This document shows, in pieces, positions 8,796-17,357 of a stretch of DNA of 64,000 nt. The position numbers were made by a program, and so were the translations under genes. The stretch covers positions 3,716,501 to 3,780,500 of the forward strand of contig NZ_CP108356.1 of NCBI RefSeq assembly GCF_036237315.1, in the 5' to 3' direction. This stretch comes from Streptomyces sp. NBC_01351 (GTDB lineage Bacteria > Actinomycetota > Actinomycetes > Streptomycetales > Streptomycetaceae). The notes below the pieces were generated by a model. It was not told where the DNA came from and searched no databases. It saw nothing but the letters and a program-made list of their open reading frames with translations. Each line of letters opens with the position of its first letter. Position 1 is the first letter of the stretch.

Positions 8796-9203
8796 CTATT
8801 CGATGACCGCGGTGGCCTCGACCTCGACCAGGAGGTCCGCTTCACCCAGCGCCGCAACGCCCAGCAGGGTGATCGGCTTGACCGGATCGACGCCCAGCTT
8901 CGCCGCCGCCCGGCCCACGCCCTCACCCAGCAGCGGCATCTTCTCGTCACTCCAGTCGACGACGTAGATGGTCAGCTTCGCCACGTCGTCGAAGGAACCG
9001 CCGACCCCGGCCAGCGCGGTGGCGACGTTGAGATAGCACTGCTCGACCTGAGCGGCCAGGTCACCCCCGCCCACGGGCCGACCGTCGGCATCACGGGCAA
9101 CCTGCCCCGCGAGGAACACCAGCTTCGATCCGGTGGCCACCGACACCTGCCGGTAGACGTCGGGCTTCGGCAGCCCCTCGGGATTGAACAGCGTCACGGA
9201 CAC
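8796..9203 (-). CDS. RidA family protein (enamine/imine deaminase)
   Basis: A 135-residue YjgF/YER057c/UK114 (RidA) protein. Members form trimers and hydrolyse reactive 2-aminoacrylate-type enamines released by PLP enzymes. Recognisable are the SKLVFLAGQVARDADG strand region, the middle LTIYVVDWSDEKM and the end LGEADLLVEVEATAVIE. The catalytic arginine and glutamate positions of canonical RidA are not all conserved as far as can be seen, so it may have another role. GTG at 9203 has AGGAAGGGG upstream. It diverges from the TetR gene at 9266 and is its likely target. Confidence 0.88.
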   Translation of the reverse strand: MSVTLFNPEGLPKPDVYRQVSVATGSKLVFLAGQVARDADGRPVGGGDLAAQVEQCYLNVATALAGVGGSFDDVAKLTIYVVDWSDEKMPLLGEGVGRAAAKLGVDPVKPITLLGVAALGEADLLVEVEATAVIE

Positions 9204-9237
9204 GGACGGCCCCTTCCTCTTGGCGTCAGAACCAAAG

Positions 9238-9252
9238 CATAGCGATGCTATG
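9238..9252. promoter_or_regulatory. Probable TetR operator
   Basis: Perfect inverted repeat CATAGC-GAT-GCTATG centred in the 62-bp gap between the divergent ridA-like and TetR genes. The position suits autoregulation and repression of the divergent gene. Binding is inferred. Confidence 0.7.
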
Positions 9253-9265
9253 TATTGTGGAGGCC

Positions 9266-9877
9266 ATGGCGAGGACGAAAGACCCGGCGATCCGCACCCT
9301 GCTGCTCGACCGGGCCGCACAGATGCTGCGCATGCGGCAACCGGTCACGCTCCGCGCCCTGGTCGACGGAACGGGCGTGTCGACGATGGCCGTCTACACC
9401 TACTTCGGCGGCATGGACGGCCTGTGGAAGGCCTTGCGACAGGAGGGCTTCACGCGCCTGGCCGACAAACTCGCGGCCGTCGAACCCTCCGCGGACCCGG
9501 TCCGCGACCTCGCCGCGCTGGGGGCCGCCTACCTGGCCAACGCGCTGGAGAACCCCGACCTCTACCGCGTCATGTTCGACGCCGGTTTCGACCTCGAAGA
9601 CACCACCGCCGCGGACGACACCCTGCACCGCCTCGTCCACGCCATCGACCGGGCCAAGACCAACGGCCGCTTCCGCGACGAGGTCGATCCGCTGGACCTG
9701 GCGACCCAGAGCTGGACCATCGGCCACGGCCTCGCCTCACTCGTCGCCACGGGCCCTCTGCCGCACCAAACCCTCGCCCACGGCGTGCCCATGCTGACCG
9801 CCCTGTTCACCAGCGCGGGAGACGACCCCGACCGCTGCCGCCAGTCGGTCGAGCGCGGCTGGGGATCGGGGGCTTGA
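9266..9877 (+). CDS. TetR/AcrR family regulator
   Basis: A 203-residue regulator. The N-terminal helix-turn-helix (about residues 10-55) includes VTLRALVDGTGVSTMAVYTY followed by FGGMDGLWKAL, the TetR pattern. The remaining all-helical part is the ligand and dimerisation domain. ATG at 9266 was preferred, with GGAGG just upstream. An in-frame ATG at 9245 would lie inside the palindromic operator 9238-9252. The divergent RidA-family gene is the probable target. Confidence 0.9.
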   Translation: MARTKDPAIRTLLLDRAAQMLRMRQPVTLRALVDGTGVSTMAVYTYFGGMDGLWKALRQEGFTRLADKLAAVEPSADPVRDLAALGAAYLANALENPDLYRVMFDAGFDLEDTTAADDTLHRLVHAIDRAKTNGRFRDEVDPLDLATQSWTIGHGLASLVATGPLPHQTLAHGVPMLTALFTSAGDDPDRCRQSVERGWGSGA

Positions 9878-9958
9878 CCTCAACCGAACTTCAGGTTGGA
9901 GGCTTCCTCGTATGCCGCTCGCCGTAGGGCAGCGCAGTCACACGTTGGAGGAAATCCC

Positions 9959-10402
9959 ATGTCGAGCACTGCCGTTCCAACTTCCGGCCCCGTCGCACCC
10001 TCGGCCCGCCGTTCCGGCCTCACCTGGTGGAAGGCCCTGGCCGTCGGCGCGGTCGGCGCGGTCGTGGTCAATCTGATCGTTCTCGCCGTCGCCAAACTGA
10101 CTGGTGCCTCCCTCGTCGTAGTCGACGGCGGCGTGGACCACCCGATCACCGTCGGAGGCGTCATCGGCGCTTCCGTCCTCCCGCTGCTCCTCGGTACCGG
10201 CGCCGCCTTCCTGATGGCCCTGTGGAAGCCGGTCTTCCTGCGGATCGCGCAGTACGTGGGCGGTGGGCTGGCCCTGTTGTCGGTCGCCGGCCCCCTGTCG
10301 TCCGGCGCCGACGGCGGCACCATCGCCGCCCTGTCCCTCATGCACATCACCCTCGGCGTGGCGGTCGTCACCACCCTGCAGCTCCACCGCCGCAACCATT
10401 GA
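9959..10402 (+). CDS. DUF6069 family membrane protein
   Basis: A 147-residue protein with four predicted transmembrane helices (about residues 24-44, 64-86, 95-113 and 122-140). The architecture and a VGGVIGASVLPLLLGTGAAF segment resemble DUF6069, whose function is unknown. ATG at 9959 is preceded by GGAGG at 9947-9951 with 7-nt spacing, which decides against the longer reading from 9896. It follows the TetR gene on the same strand by 81 bp. Confidence 0.8.
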   Translation: MSSTAVPTSGPVAPSARRSGLTWWKALAVGAVGAVVVNLIVLAVAKLTGASLVVVDGGVDHPITVGGVIGASVLPLLLGTGAAFLMALWKPVFLRIAQYVGGGLALLSVAGPLSSGADGGTIAALSLMHITLGVAVVTTLQLHRRNH

Positions 10403-10540
10403 GTTCGATCAAAGGGTCACTCGCCGTCGTCGAGAAGCGCGTAGCGATCCGTGGCGGCCTGCGTCCAGCCCAAGACCGTCGCAGACGCCGTCATGGAGGA
10501 GCGCGTAGCGATGTGTGGCGCCTGTCGGGGGCTGAGGTGT

Positions 10541-10622
10541 TGGTGGTCGCTATTTGGCGATGGCCGGCCGCCTCCCCGGCCCCGGACCCCGAGCCGGCGG
10601 GCCCGGGCTCGGGCCCGCCCCC
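10541..10622 (-). repeat. 82-bp structured repeat, copy 2
   Basis: Opposite-strand copy of the element at 8491-8572. It carries a 10-bp stem at 10596-10605/10610-10619 and the same tail (GCCATCGCCAAATAGCG on the minus strand). It sits in the 500-bp non-coding stretch 10403-10902. A 13-bp direct repeat AGCGCGTAGCGAT occurs nearby at 10436-10448 and 10500-10512. No convincing gene was found in the stretch. Confidence 0.75.
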
Positions 10623-10724
10623 TCCCGAAGCGGGGTCGGACATCCCGACCGCCCCGCCCCTGCCCTTTGTCCCCCGGCCCGTTCTTTTGGGGGTTTCCCG
10701 GCAGTCTTCGTTTTTCCGGGGCGG

Positions 10725-10801
10725 GACGGCCTGTCAAGGGTGGCCGAAGGCCATCGCGAAGCGACGCGACGACGAAGGAGGAGCGCCCTTGACAGGCCGT
10801 C
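10725..10801. repeat. 77-bp element bounded by perfect 16-bp inverted repeats
   Basis: GACGGCCTGTCAAGGG at 10725-10740 is the exact reverse complement of 10786-10801. Inside are two small hairpins with GAA loops: TGGCC-GAA-GGCCA (10741-10753) and TCGC-GAA-GCGA (10754-10764). No reading frame explains it. It may be a mobile palindromic repeat or a structured RNA. Confidence 0.75.
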
Positions 10802-10902
10802 ACGACACGGAAGGACGATGAGACTGACGGGAAACCCCCAAGCCCTCCCTGATACCGGTCAGTTCGGACCCCGGCAGCCGGACCCCGACAGCCGGGCCCC
10901 GA

Positions 10903-11943
10903 CTACCGCCTCCGCGCCCGCCACACCAGGTACGCCGCCGAAGCCACCCCCGCGGCTCTCAGCAGCCAGGGCCACATGTCCTGGAGGGCGCCGCTCAGTT
11001 GGTCGTCCGGGAGTGCATCGCCCCAGCGGCCGTTCATGCGGCCCCACACCCACACCACCGCGCCCGTGAGCACCAGGCCCGGCGGGCCGAAGACGGTCCA
11101 CTTGCGTTCGGCCGGGCCCAGGGCCCGCGAGGCGTACGGCAGTAGCCAGCCGACGGCCAGCAGCAGCCAGTAGCCGCTCACCACGCCGGCGAGCAGTACG
11201 GCCGAGGCCAGCAGGAGGAAGGCGTTCGGGCGGGGGCGGGCGGGGGCGGCGGCGGCCTCCGGTTCCGGGGCGGCAGCCGCTGCCGCCGCCTCCCGCTTGG
11301 CGCGCCGCCGATCGCGCAGGAACCGTACGAGGGTCCGGGCGCGGCCCTCCCCCTCGGCTGCAGGCGAGGGCTTCGACTTGGTGCCCGCGCCGACTCCCCC
11401 GCCGACTCCCGCGTCCTCGTCGTCCTCCGGCCCCTCCTTGAAGAGGTCCGGGATCTCGATGCCGCCCGCGAACCCCTCGACCTGCGGACCGGCCCCGTAC
11501 GTACCCGGCGCCACGCGCCACCAGTCGGGCTCGGCTCCGCCGGTGGGGCCGAGTTCGTCGAGACCGGCCAGGTGCGGGGGGACGTTCCGCGGTTCCGCCG
11601 CAGGCTGGGGAGGGGGTACGCGCTTGCGGCCGAGGAGGCCGGGGGACCGCTGGGCGGGCACCGACGGGCCGGGGTCGGGCTGCGTCACGGGGGCCGGCGC
11701 GGCGCCCGAGCCGGACAGTTCGCCCAGCGTGTCCAGGACCTCCTCCGGGGTGCCGATGCGCTCCAGGATGCGGCGTACGGCCGCCGGGGTCTCCGGTTCA
11801 TGCTTGGCGCGCCGACGGTCGATCTCGTCCCGGAGCCCGGCCACCAGCCGCATCCGGTCGCCGGAGGACAGCTGCCGCCGCTGCGCCAAGTCCCCGACGC
11901 GGCTCAGATATTCGTAGACCAGATGGTCGCTTTCGATCCCCAT
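10903..11943 (-). CDS. HAAS-like signalling membrane protein
   Basis: A 346-residue protein. The N-terminal 70 residues form a helical domain (EYLSRVGDLAQRRQLSSGDR then LRDEIDRRRAKH and AVRRILERIGTPEEVLDTLG) resembling the HAAS signalling domain. A long Pro/Gly/Ala-rich linker and a basic segment follow. The C-terminal third has about four membrane helices, from FLLLASAVLLAGVVSGYWLL onward. ATG at 11943 begins the conserved domain. It diverges from the helicase-associated gene. Function unknown. Confidence 0.75.
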   Translation of the reverse strand: MGIESDHLVYEYLSRVGDLAQRRQLSSGDRMRLVAGLRDEIDRRRAKHEPETPAAVRRILERIGTPEEVLDTLGELSGSGAAPAPVTQPDPGPSVPAQRSPGLLGRKRVPPPQPAAEPRNVPPHLAGLDELGPTGGAEPDWWRVAPGTYGAGPQVEGFAGGIEIPDLFKEGPEDDEDAGVGGGVGAGTKSKPSPAAEGEGRARTLVRFLRDRRRAKREAAAAAAAPEPEAAAAPARPRPNAFLLLASAVLLAGVVSGYWLLLAVGWLLPYASRALGPAERKWTVFGPPGLVLTGAVVWVWGRMNGRWGDALPDDQLSGALQDMWPWLLRAAGVASAAYLVWRARRR

Positions 11944-12086
11944 GCCCCGGCTCCTCCCAAACCCGCTGCTCGAAAGGTAGCGCGTGCGCCCGTGGAGCGG
12001 CCGTGGGCACAGCGGATACCGTTGACCGGATGGGGACCGACCGACGCACTGGCCGACGGAACGGCCGACGCGACCAGGAGGCGACT

Positions 12087-14621
12087 GTGCCCGAGGCAAG
12101 CACTGCGGGGGCATCCGGCGGAACCGGCGGAAGCGGGGCACCCGGCGGAACCGGCGCACCCGGCGGCAGCAGCCCAACCGGCAGCACCGAGGCAACCGGC
12201 AGCGCCGGCAGCACCACCGGCGCCGCCGCCACCACTGCCCTGCCGCGCTCCCTCGCCGAGGCGCTCCGCGCCCGCGACGACGCGGCGCTCGGCGCCCTGC
12301 TGCACGCCCGCCCCGACCTGCTCAGCCCGGTGCCCGGCGACGTGACCCAGCTGGCCACCCGCGCCGGGACCCGGGCCTCGGTGGTGCGGGCCCTGGACCG
12401 CCTCGACCGCTTCGCCCTGCAGACGGCCGAGGCCCTCGCGGTGGCCCCCGACCCGTGCCCGTACCCGGTACTGGAGGGTCTGCTGACCGGCGGCGAGGAC
12501 GAGGAGGCGCGCGAAGCCCTCCCCCGCGCCCTCGGCACCTTGCGCGACCAGGCCCTCGTATGGGGCGACGAGGAGCGGCTGCGGCTGGTCCGCACCGCCC
12601 GGGAGCTGCTCGCGCCCTCCGCGCAGCGGCCCTCCCCCACCGGTCTCGGGCCGACCGTCGCCGAGGCCACGGCGGGGATGTCGCCGACCCGGATCCAGGA
12701 GATCGTGGCGGCGGCCGGGCTGCCGGGCACCCATGACCCGGTGTCGGCGGTGAGCGCGCTGACCGCCCTGTTCACCGACGAGCGGCGGATGTCGGCGCTG
12801 CTGGACCAGGCCCCGGCGGAGGCGCACCAGGTGCTGGGGCGGCTCGTGTGGGGGCCTCCGTACGGGGAGGTGACGCCGAATCCGACGACGCCGGTGCGCT
12901 GGCTGCGCGACCGGGGGCTGCTGCTGCCCTCGTCGGCGCGGACGGTGGTGCTGCCCCGCGAGGTGGCCCTGCACCTGCGCGGCGGGCGCGCGCACCGCTC
13001 CGTGGAGCCGCTGGCCCCGGTGGTGCCGGCGCACCGTGAGCACCGTCCACAGCTTGTGGACGCGAACGCCGCCGGGCAGGCACTGGCGGCGCTGTCCACC
13101 GTCGAGGACCTGGTCAAGTCCTGGGAGCACGCCGGTCCGCCGGTGCTGCGCGCGGGCGGGCTGTCCGTACGGGACCTCAAGCGGACCGCGGTCACCCTCG
13201 ACGTGGCCGAGCCGCAGGCGGCGTTCTGGGTCGAGCTCGCCTACGCGGCGGGCCTGCTGGCCAGTGACGGCGAGGCCGACGAGCGCTACGCCCCCACCCC
13301 CGCCTTCGACGACTGGTGCGAACTGCCGCCCGCCGAGCGGTGGTCGGTCCTCGCGGCGGCCTGGCTGCCGGCCACCCGCACGCCCGGCCTGGTCGGCGAA
13401 CAGGACGCCAAGGGCCGCACCCTCTCGGTGCTGGGCCCCGAACTCGACCGCTCCGGCGCCCCCGAGGTGCGCCGGCACGTCCTCGAACTCCTCGCGGACC
13501 TCGCCGAGGGCTCCGCCGCCGACCCGGACGCGATCCTCGCCCGGCTCGCGTGGGAACGTCCCGTGCGCGGTACGAGCGAACTGCGCGCCCGCCTCGCGCG
13601 GTGGGTGCTGGCCGAGGCGGAGGTCCTCGGCGTCACCGGCCGGGGCGCGCTGTCCGGGCCGGGCCGCGCCCTGCTCGCGCACCGCGACCCGGCGCCGCTC
13701 CTGGCCCCGCTGCTCCCCGAGCCGGTGGACCACGTCCTCCTCCAGGCCGACCTGACGGCGGTGGCCCCGGGCCCGCTGCGGCGCCCGCTCGCCGAGGTGC
13801 TGGCCGTCCTCGCGGAGGTCGAGTCCAAGGGCGGGGCCACCGTCTACCGCTTCACCCCCGGGTCGGTCCGCCGGGCCCTGGACGCCGGACGGACCGCCAC
13901 CGACCTGCACGCCTTCCTCGCCGAGCACAGCATCACCCCGGTCCCGCAGCCCCTCGCCTACCTCATCGACGACGTGGCCCGGCGCCACGGACACCTGCGC
14001 GTCGGGGCCGCGTCCTCGTACGTGCGCTGCGACGACGACGGCATGCTGAACGAGATCCTGGCCGACAAGCGCTCCGCCTCCCTCGGGCTGCGCCGCCTCG
14101 CCCCCACCGTGCTGGCCGCCCAGGCCGAACCCACCGCCCTGCTCGACGGGTTGCGGGCGATGGGCTACGCCCCGGCGGCGGAATCCCGTACCGGCGACGT
14201 CCTGGTGGCCCGAGCCGACGCCCACCGCACCCCCGCCCGCCAGGCCCCCGTCCCGGTCCCGGACGGCCCGCCGGTCCCGGACGAGACGTTGCTCGGCGCG
14301 GCCGTACGGGCGATCCGCGCGGGCGACGCGGCGGCGACGGCAGTCCGCAAGGAGCCCACGGCGGCGGCGGTGGTCCCGGGCGAACTCCCGCGCACGAGCG
14401 CGGCGGAGACCCTGGCAACGGTCCAGGCGGCGGCCCTGACGGGCTCGGCGGTGTGGATCGGCTACGTCAACGCGGAGGGCGCGGCGAGCCAGCGGGTGAT
14501 CGCCCCGGTCCGCGTCGAGGGCGGCTTCGTCACGGGCTACGACCACACGGCGGACGAGGTGCGCACGTACGCCCTGCACCGCATCACGGGCGTGGCCGAA
14601 CTGGCGGAGGAACACCTCTAG
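12087..14621 (+). CDS. Helicase-associated protein (XPB/Ssl2-like N-terminal domain)
   Basis: An 844-residue protein of the actinobacterial helicase-C-domain-containing family that accompanies bacterial XPB. After a Gly/Ser/Ala-rich N-terminus it shows a winged-helix-like region near residues 60-200 and a C-terminal domain with the QRVIAPVRVEGGFVTGYDHT segment, resembling WYL/XPB-associated modules. No Walker A motif is present, so it is not itself an ATPase. The GTG at 12087 has AGGAGG at 12076-12081, preferable to GTG 12003 or ATG 12030. XPB lies downstream at 17929 on the same strand. Confidence 0.85.
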   Translation: MPEASTAGASGGTGGSGAPGGTGAPGGSSPTGSTEATGSAGSTTGAAATTALPRSLAEALRARDDAALGALLHARPDLLSPVPGDVTQLATRAGTRASVVRALDRLDRFALQTAEALAVAPDPCPYPVLEGLLTGGEDEEAREALPRALGTLRDQALVWGDEERLRLVRTARELLAPSAQRPSPTGLGPTVAEATAGMSPTRIQEIVAAAGLPGTHDPVSAVSALTALFTDERRMSALLDQAPAEAHQVLGRLVWGPPYGEVTPNPTTPVRWLRDRGLLLPSSARTVVLPREVALHLRGGRAHRSVEPLAPVVPAHREHRPQLVDANAAGQALAALSTVEDLVKSWEHAGPPVLRAGGLSVRDLKRTAVTLDVAEPQAAFWVELAYAAGLLASDGEADERYAPTPAFDDWCELPPAERWSVLAAAWLPATRTPGLVGEQDAKGRTLSVLGPELDRSGAPEVRRHVLELLADLAEGSAADPDAILARLAWERPVRGTSELRARLARWVLAEAEVLGVTGRGALSGPGRALLAHRDPAPLLAPLLPEPVDHVLLQADLTAVAPGPLRRPLAEVLAVLAEVESKGGATVYRFTPGSVRRALDAGRTATDLHAFLAEHSITPVPQPLAYLIDDVARRHGHLRVGAASSYVRCDDDGMLNEILADKRSASLGLRRLAPTVLAAQAEPTALLDGLRAMGYAPAAESRTGDVLVARADAHRTPARQAPVPVPDGPPVPDETLLGAAVRAIRAGDAAATAVRKEPTAAAVVPGELPRTSAAETLATVQAAALTGSAVWIGYVNAEGAASQRVIAPVRVEGGFVTGYDHTADEVRTYALHRITGVAELAEEHL

Positions 14622-14717
14622 GCGGCGCCGCACCACCCCGGCCCTCCCCTACGCGGCACCACCCTGCCCGGCCCGGCCGCACCACCCCGCCCGGCGGCTG
14701 CTTCGCCCGCAGGGCCA

Positions 14718-14900
14718 TCCCAGCCCCGCCGGCGTTTGAGGCGCGGGGTCTGGGGCGGAGCCCCGGCAGCGGCGCCGCACCGGGCCCGCGCCCCTGCCGG
14801 GCGGCTGGCCTGCCCGGCAGGGCAATCCCAGCCCCGCCGGCGTTCGAGGCTCCCCTCCAACCCCTCCCCTCCAGCCCCGCCGGCGTTTGAGGCGCGGGGC
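14718..14900. repeat. Tandem Streptomyces 3'-end repeats
   Basis: Three copies of CCCCGCCGGCGTTTGAGG or its variant GTTCGAGG occur at about 14728, 14834 and 14876. GTCTGGGGCGGAGCCCC lies between them. The 398-bp spacer 14622-15019 downstream of the helicase-associated gene contains only these repeats and the promoter of the DUF4291 gene. Confidence 0.75.
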
Positions 14901-15019
14901 CCGAGGGCAGCGCCCCCGGCAACGGCGCCGCACCGAACCGACACACCGCCCGCACCGCCACCGGCACCCGCACCGAAAACACCTGGCAGCCCGCACCAGC
15001 GCCCGGCACCCTGAACGGC

Positions 15020-15610
15020 ATGCAAGACATACCCACCCGCCAGATCCGCGCCGCGCACACGGACACCACCGTCACCGTCTACCAGGCCTACGCCCCGCAC
15101 CTCGGCGGCCCCGCCGCCCGCGACGGCCGGTTCCCACCAGCCTGGAAGCGGGAGCGGATGACGTGGATCAAGCCGTCCTTCCTGTGGATGATGTACCGCT
15201 GCGGCTGGGCCACCAAGGCCGATCAGGAGACGGTGCTGGCGATCGAGATCACCCGCGCCGGCTTCGACCGCGCGCTCCGCGAGGCCTGCCTGTCCCACTA
15301 CGCACCCACCGTGCACGCGGACCGCGCGGCCTGGCAGGAGTCCGTGCGCACCACCTCGGCCCGGGTGCAGTGGGACCCGGAGCGCGACCTGCACCTCGCC
15401 CCGCTCCCGCACCGCTCGCTCCAGTTGGGCCTGTCGGGCCCGCTCTCCCGGGCGTACGCCGACGAGTGGACGGTCTCCATCCGCGACGTCACCCCACTGG
15501 CCCGGGAGATCCACGGCCTGGTCCGGTCCGGCGAGGACGAGGCCGCGCGAGCCCTACTCCCTACCGAACTCCCCTACACCACGGACCCGTTGCCTCACCT
15601 CGACGCGTAG
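15020..15610 (+). CDS. DUF4291 family protein
   Basis: A 196-residue protein matching DUF4291, found in bacteria and fungi with no established function. Family hallmarks visible are RQIRAAHTDTTVTVYQAY at the N-terminus, MTWIKPSFLWMMYRCGWATK near residue 48, and RSLQLGLSGPLSRAYADEWT near residue 146. It is a soluble protein with no signal peptide. It overlaps the convergent GNAT-like gene by 16 bp. Confidence 0.88.
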   Translation: MQDIPTRQIRAAHTDTTVTVYQAYAPHLGGPAARDGRFPPAWKRERMTWIKPSFLWMMYRCGWATKADQETVLAIEITRAGFDRALREACLSHYAPTVHADRAAWQESVRTTSARVQWDPERDLHLAPLPHRSLQLGLSGPLSRAYADEWTVSIRDVTPLAREIHGLVRSGEDEAARALLPTELPYTTDPLPHLDA

Positions 15611-16086
15611 TCGATCCGCTCGCCCTCGAAGGGCCACGCCTCGGTGAGCCAGCGGCTGACGGCCTCGTACACCGGCACGTCGAGGTGCGCCCGGTCAGCG
15701 CGCACCCAGGAGCTGACGTGCACCCGCCCGGGCTGCCCGGGCTGCCCGGGCTGCTCCTTGGCCGGGTAGACGTAGAGGCAGCCGATGACCTCTTCGGATC
15801 CGTCGGCCCCTTCGAGGACGCTGTACGTGAATCCCCGGCGCTCGGCGAAGTCCCGTGCGTGCCGCTCCAGGTCGGCCAGGTTCCGCTCGGCGGACATGCC
15901 CTCCGGCGGCGGCCAGCTCCGCCCGAAACCAGGGGTCGCCCGTACGTGCGCGATGCTCCCGCTCCAGGCGGCCAGGTCCCGCTCGTTGTGCTGCGGCCCG
16001 AGCGGCTCCAGGCGGAATCCGTCGCCGGCCAGGGCGCTCGGCACCTCGAAATCCGCGGGTACGAAGGCCTGCTGCTCATCACTCAT
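15595..16086 (-). CDS. GNAT-like N-acetyltransferase
   Basis: A 163-residue protein. The segment GFTYSVLEGADGSEEVIGCLYVYP resembles strands 2-4 of the GNAT fold, and SSWVRADRAHLDVPVYEAVSRWL the later part. The canonical acetyl-CoA loop (Q/RxxGxG/A) is not evident. It carries a short tandem GQP repeat near residue 112 from a CCCGGGCTG triplication. Its stop-proximal end overlaps the DUF4291 gene; its ATG overlaps the stop of the upstream redoxin gene by 4 bp, implying co-translation. Confidence 0.72.
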   Translation of the reverse strand: MSDEQQAFVPADFEVPSALAGDGFRLEPLGPQHNERDLAAWSGSIAHVRATPGFGRSWPPPEGMSAERNLADLERHARDFAERRGFTYSVLEGADGSEEVIGCLYVYPAKEQPGQPGQPGRVHVSSWVRADRAHLDVPVYEAVSRWLTEAWPFEGERIDYASR

Positions 16087-16655
16087 GCCCGGACCCTATG
16101 CACCTCCTCCGCCAGCGTCAGCAGCTTTTCCACCGGCCACTGGTCGTCGACGTGCTCCCCGTACGACCGGGCGAGGACGGTCCCGTCCGGCCCGATCAGG
16201 AAGTCCGCCGGCAGCCCCAGCCGCCCGTTCTCCTGGGTGCGCGAGGGCAGTTTCCCCCTGCCCCGCACCACCTCGACCGCGCCGCTGCCCACCGCACGCA
16301 GGATCGGCCACCAGGCGCGCGGGCTGAGCAGGGACCGGTAGGACGACTCGACGCCGAAGTCCGCGTACAGCCGCTTGTCAGGGTCCGCGACGACCGCGAA
16401 AGGGAAGTCGGCGACGTGCTCGCGCAGTTCCTCGGCGGCGGAGTGGAAGACGACCACCTCCCGGATCCCGGCCGCCTCGATCTCGGCGTGCCGGCGCACC
16501 ACGGAGCGCAGGTGCAGGTGGCACACGGGGCAGCCGGCGAAGCGGCGGAACTGGAGGTGGACCAGCGAGTCGGAATCCGGGACGGCGACGGGTGCGCCGT
16601 CCGCGACAGCGGTGAGCACGCGTGCGGGGACTACGGAACCTGCGGAGAGCTTCAT
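16083..16655 (-). CDS. Peroxiredoxin-like (AhpC/TSA-type) protein
   Basis: A 190-residue thioredoxin-fold protein of the peroxiredoxin-like group. The active-site equivalent is FAGCPVCHLHLR near residue 40, giving a CxxC rather than the usual PxxxT/SxxC. FPFAVVADPDKRLYADFGVE and LPADFLIGPDGTVLARSYG are characteristic. It may reduce thiols or peroxides in the cytoplasm; it has no signal peptide. It diverges from a TetR gene across a 75-bp gap containing two operator-like palindromes. The GNAT-like gene follows with ATGA overlap. Confidence 0.87.
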   Translation of the reverse strand: MKLSAGSVVPARVLTAVADGAPVAVPDSDSLVHLQFRRFAGCPVCHLHLRSVVRRHAEIEAAGIREVVVFHSAAEELREHVADFPFAVVADPDKRLYADFGVESSYRSLLSPRAWWPILRAVGSGAVEVVRGRGKLPSRTQENGRLGLPADFLIGPDGTVLARSYGEHVDDQWPVEKLLTLAEEVHRVRA

Positions 16656-16676
16656 CGGAACGGGACCCCCTGTTTA

Positions 16677-16713
16677 GGCGTATGCCGTACACCTACCAGC
16701 GTAGGCGTACGCC
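16677..16713. promoter_or_regulatory. Probable twin TetR operators
   Basis: GGCGTATGCC at 16677-16686 and GGCGTACGCC at 16704-16713, 27 bp centre to centre, within extended direct repeats GGCGTAYGCCGTA. They lie between the divergent redoxin and TetR genes. Regulation of both is inferred from position. Confidence 0.72.
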
Positions 16714-16730
16714 GTAAACTGTCAACCACC

Positions 16731-17357
16731 ATGCCCCGTCCCCGCTCCCTCACCCCGGACCGACTGGCCGCCGCGGCCCTCGCCGTCATCGACCGCGACG
16801 GGCTCACCGGGCTGTCCATGCGCGCCGTCGCCGTCGAACTCGGCATCAGCCCGATGGCCCTCTACCGCTACGTCCAGGACCGCGAGGAACTCGAAGCCCT
16901 CGTCGTGGAACTGGCCCTCAGCACGGTCGACTTCACCCCGCCCGCCCCCGGCCGCCCCTGGCAGGACCGGGTCACCGAGCTCGTCGCCCGGCTGCGCGAC
17001 GCGGTCGGCGCCCACCCGGCCGTCCTCCCGCTGACCCTCACCCACCGCCACCGCTCCCCGAGCGTGATGCGCTGGGCCGAGACGCTGCTCGGGGTGCTCA
17101 CCGAGGCCGGCGTCGGGCCCGAGGAGCGGATCATCGCCCTACGGGCCCTGCTCGCCTACGTGATCGGCGCGGTCCAGCAGGAACACCTCGGCGCCCTCTC
17201 CGGCGCGGGCACGGCCGCCATCGCCACGCTCCCGCCGGAGCGGTTCCCGTACCTGGCCGAGGCCGCGCGCAGCGCCCCGGCCCTCACGCCGGACCGGGAG
17301 TTCCACGGCGGCCTCGCCCTGCTGCTGCGCGGCCTGGGATCAGGCGGGTTCGCGTAG
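16731..17357 (+). CDS. TetR family regulator
   Basis: A 208-residue regulator. The helix-turn-helix occupies residues about 10-55 (LSMRAVAVELGISPMALYRY, then VQDREELEALV). The C-terminal half resembles the TetR_C domain of the tetracycline-repressor-like group. ATG at 16731 directly follows the operator region. The probable target is the divergent redoxin/GNAT pair. Its 3' end overlaps the convergent GNAT gene by 18 bp. Confidence 0.9.
   Translation: MPRPRSLTPDRLAAAALAVIDRDGLTGLSMRAVAVELGISPMALYRYVQDREELEALVVELALSTVDFTPPAPGRPWQDRVTELVARLRDAVGAHPAVLPLTLTHRHRSPSVMRWAETLLGVLTEAGVGPEERIIALRALLAYVIGAVQQEHLGALSGAGTAAIATLPPERFPYLAEAARSAPALTPDREFHGGLALLLRGLGSGGFA

Noticed and set aside
10403..10902. 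Protein gene in the 500-bp gap
   Set aside because: All frames are explained by repeats and inverted repeats; none has a ribosome site with a sensible product.
11904..14636. 910-codon minus-strand open frame opposite the helicase-associated gene
   Set aside because: It is a GC-bias shadow: the plus strand carries the family features, and the opposite frame is a low-complexity Arg/Gly-rich product.
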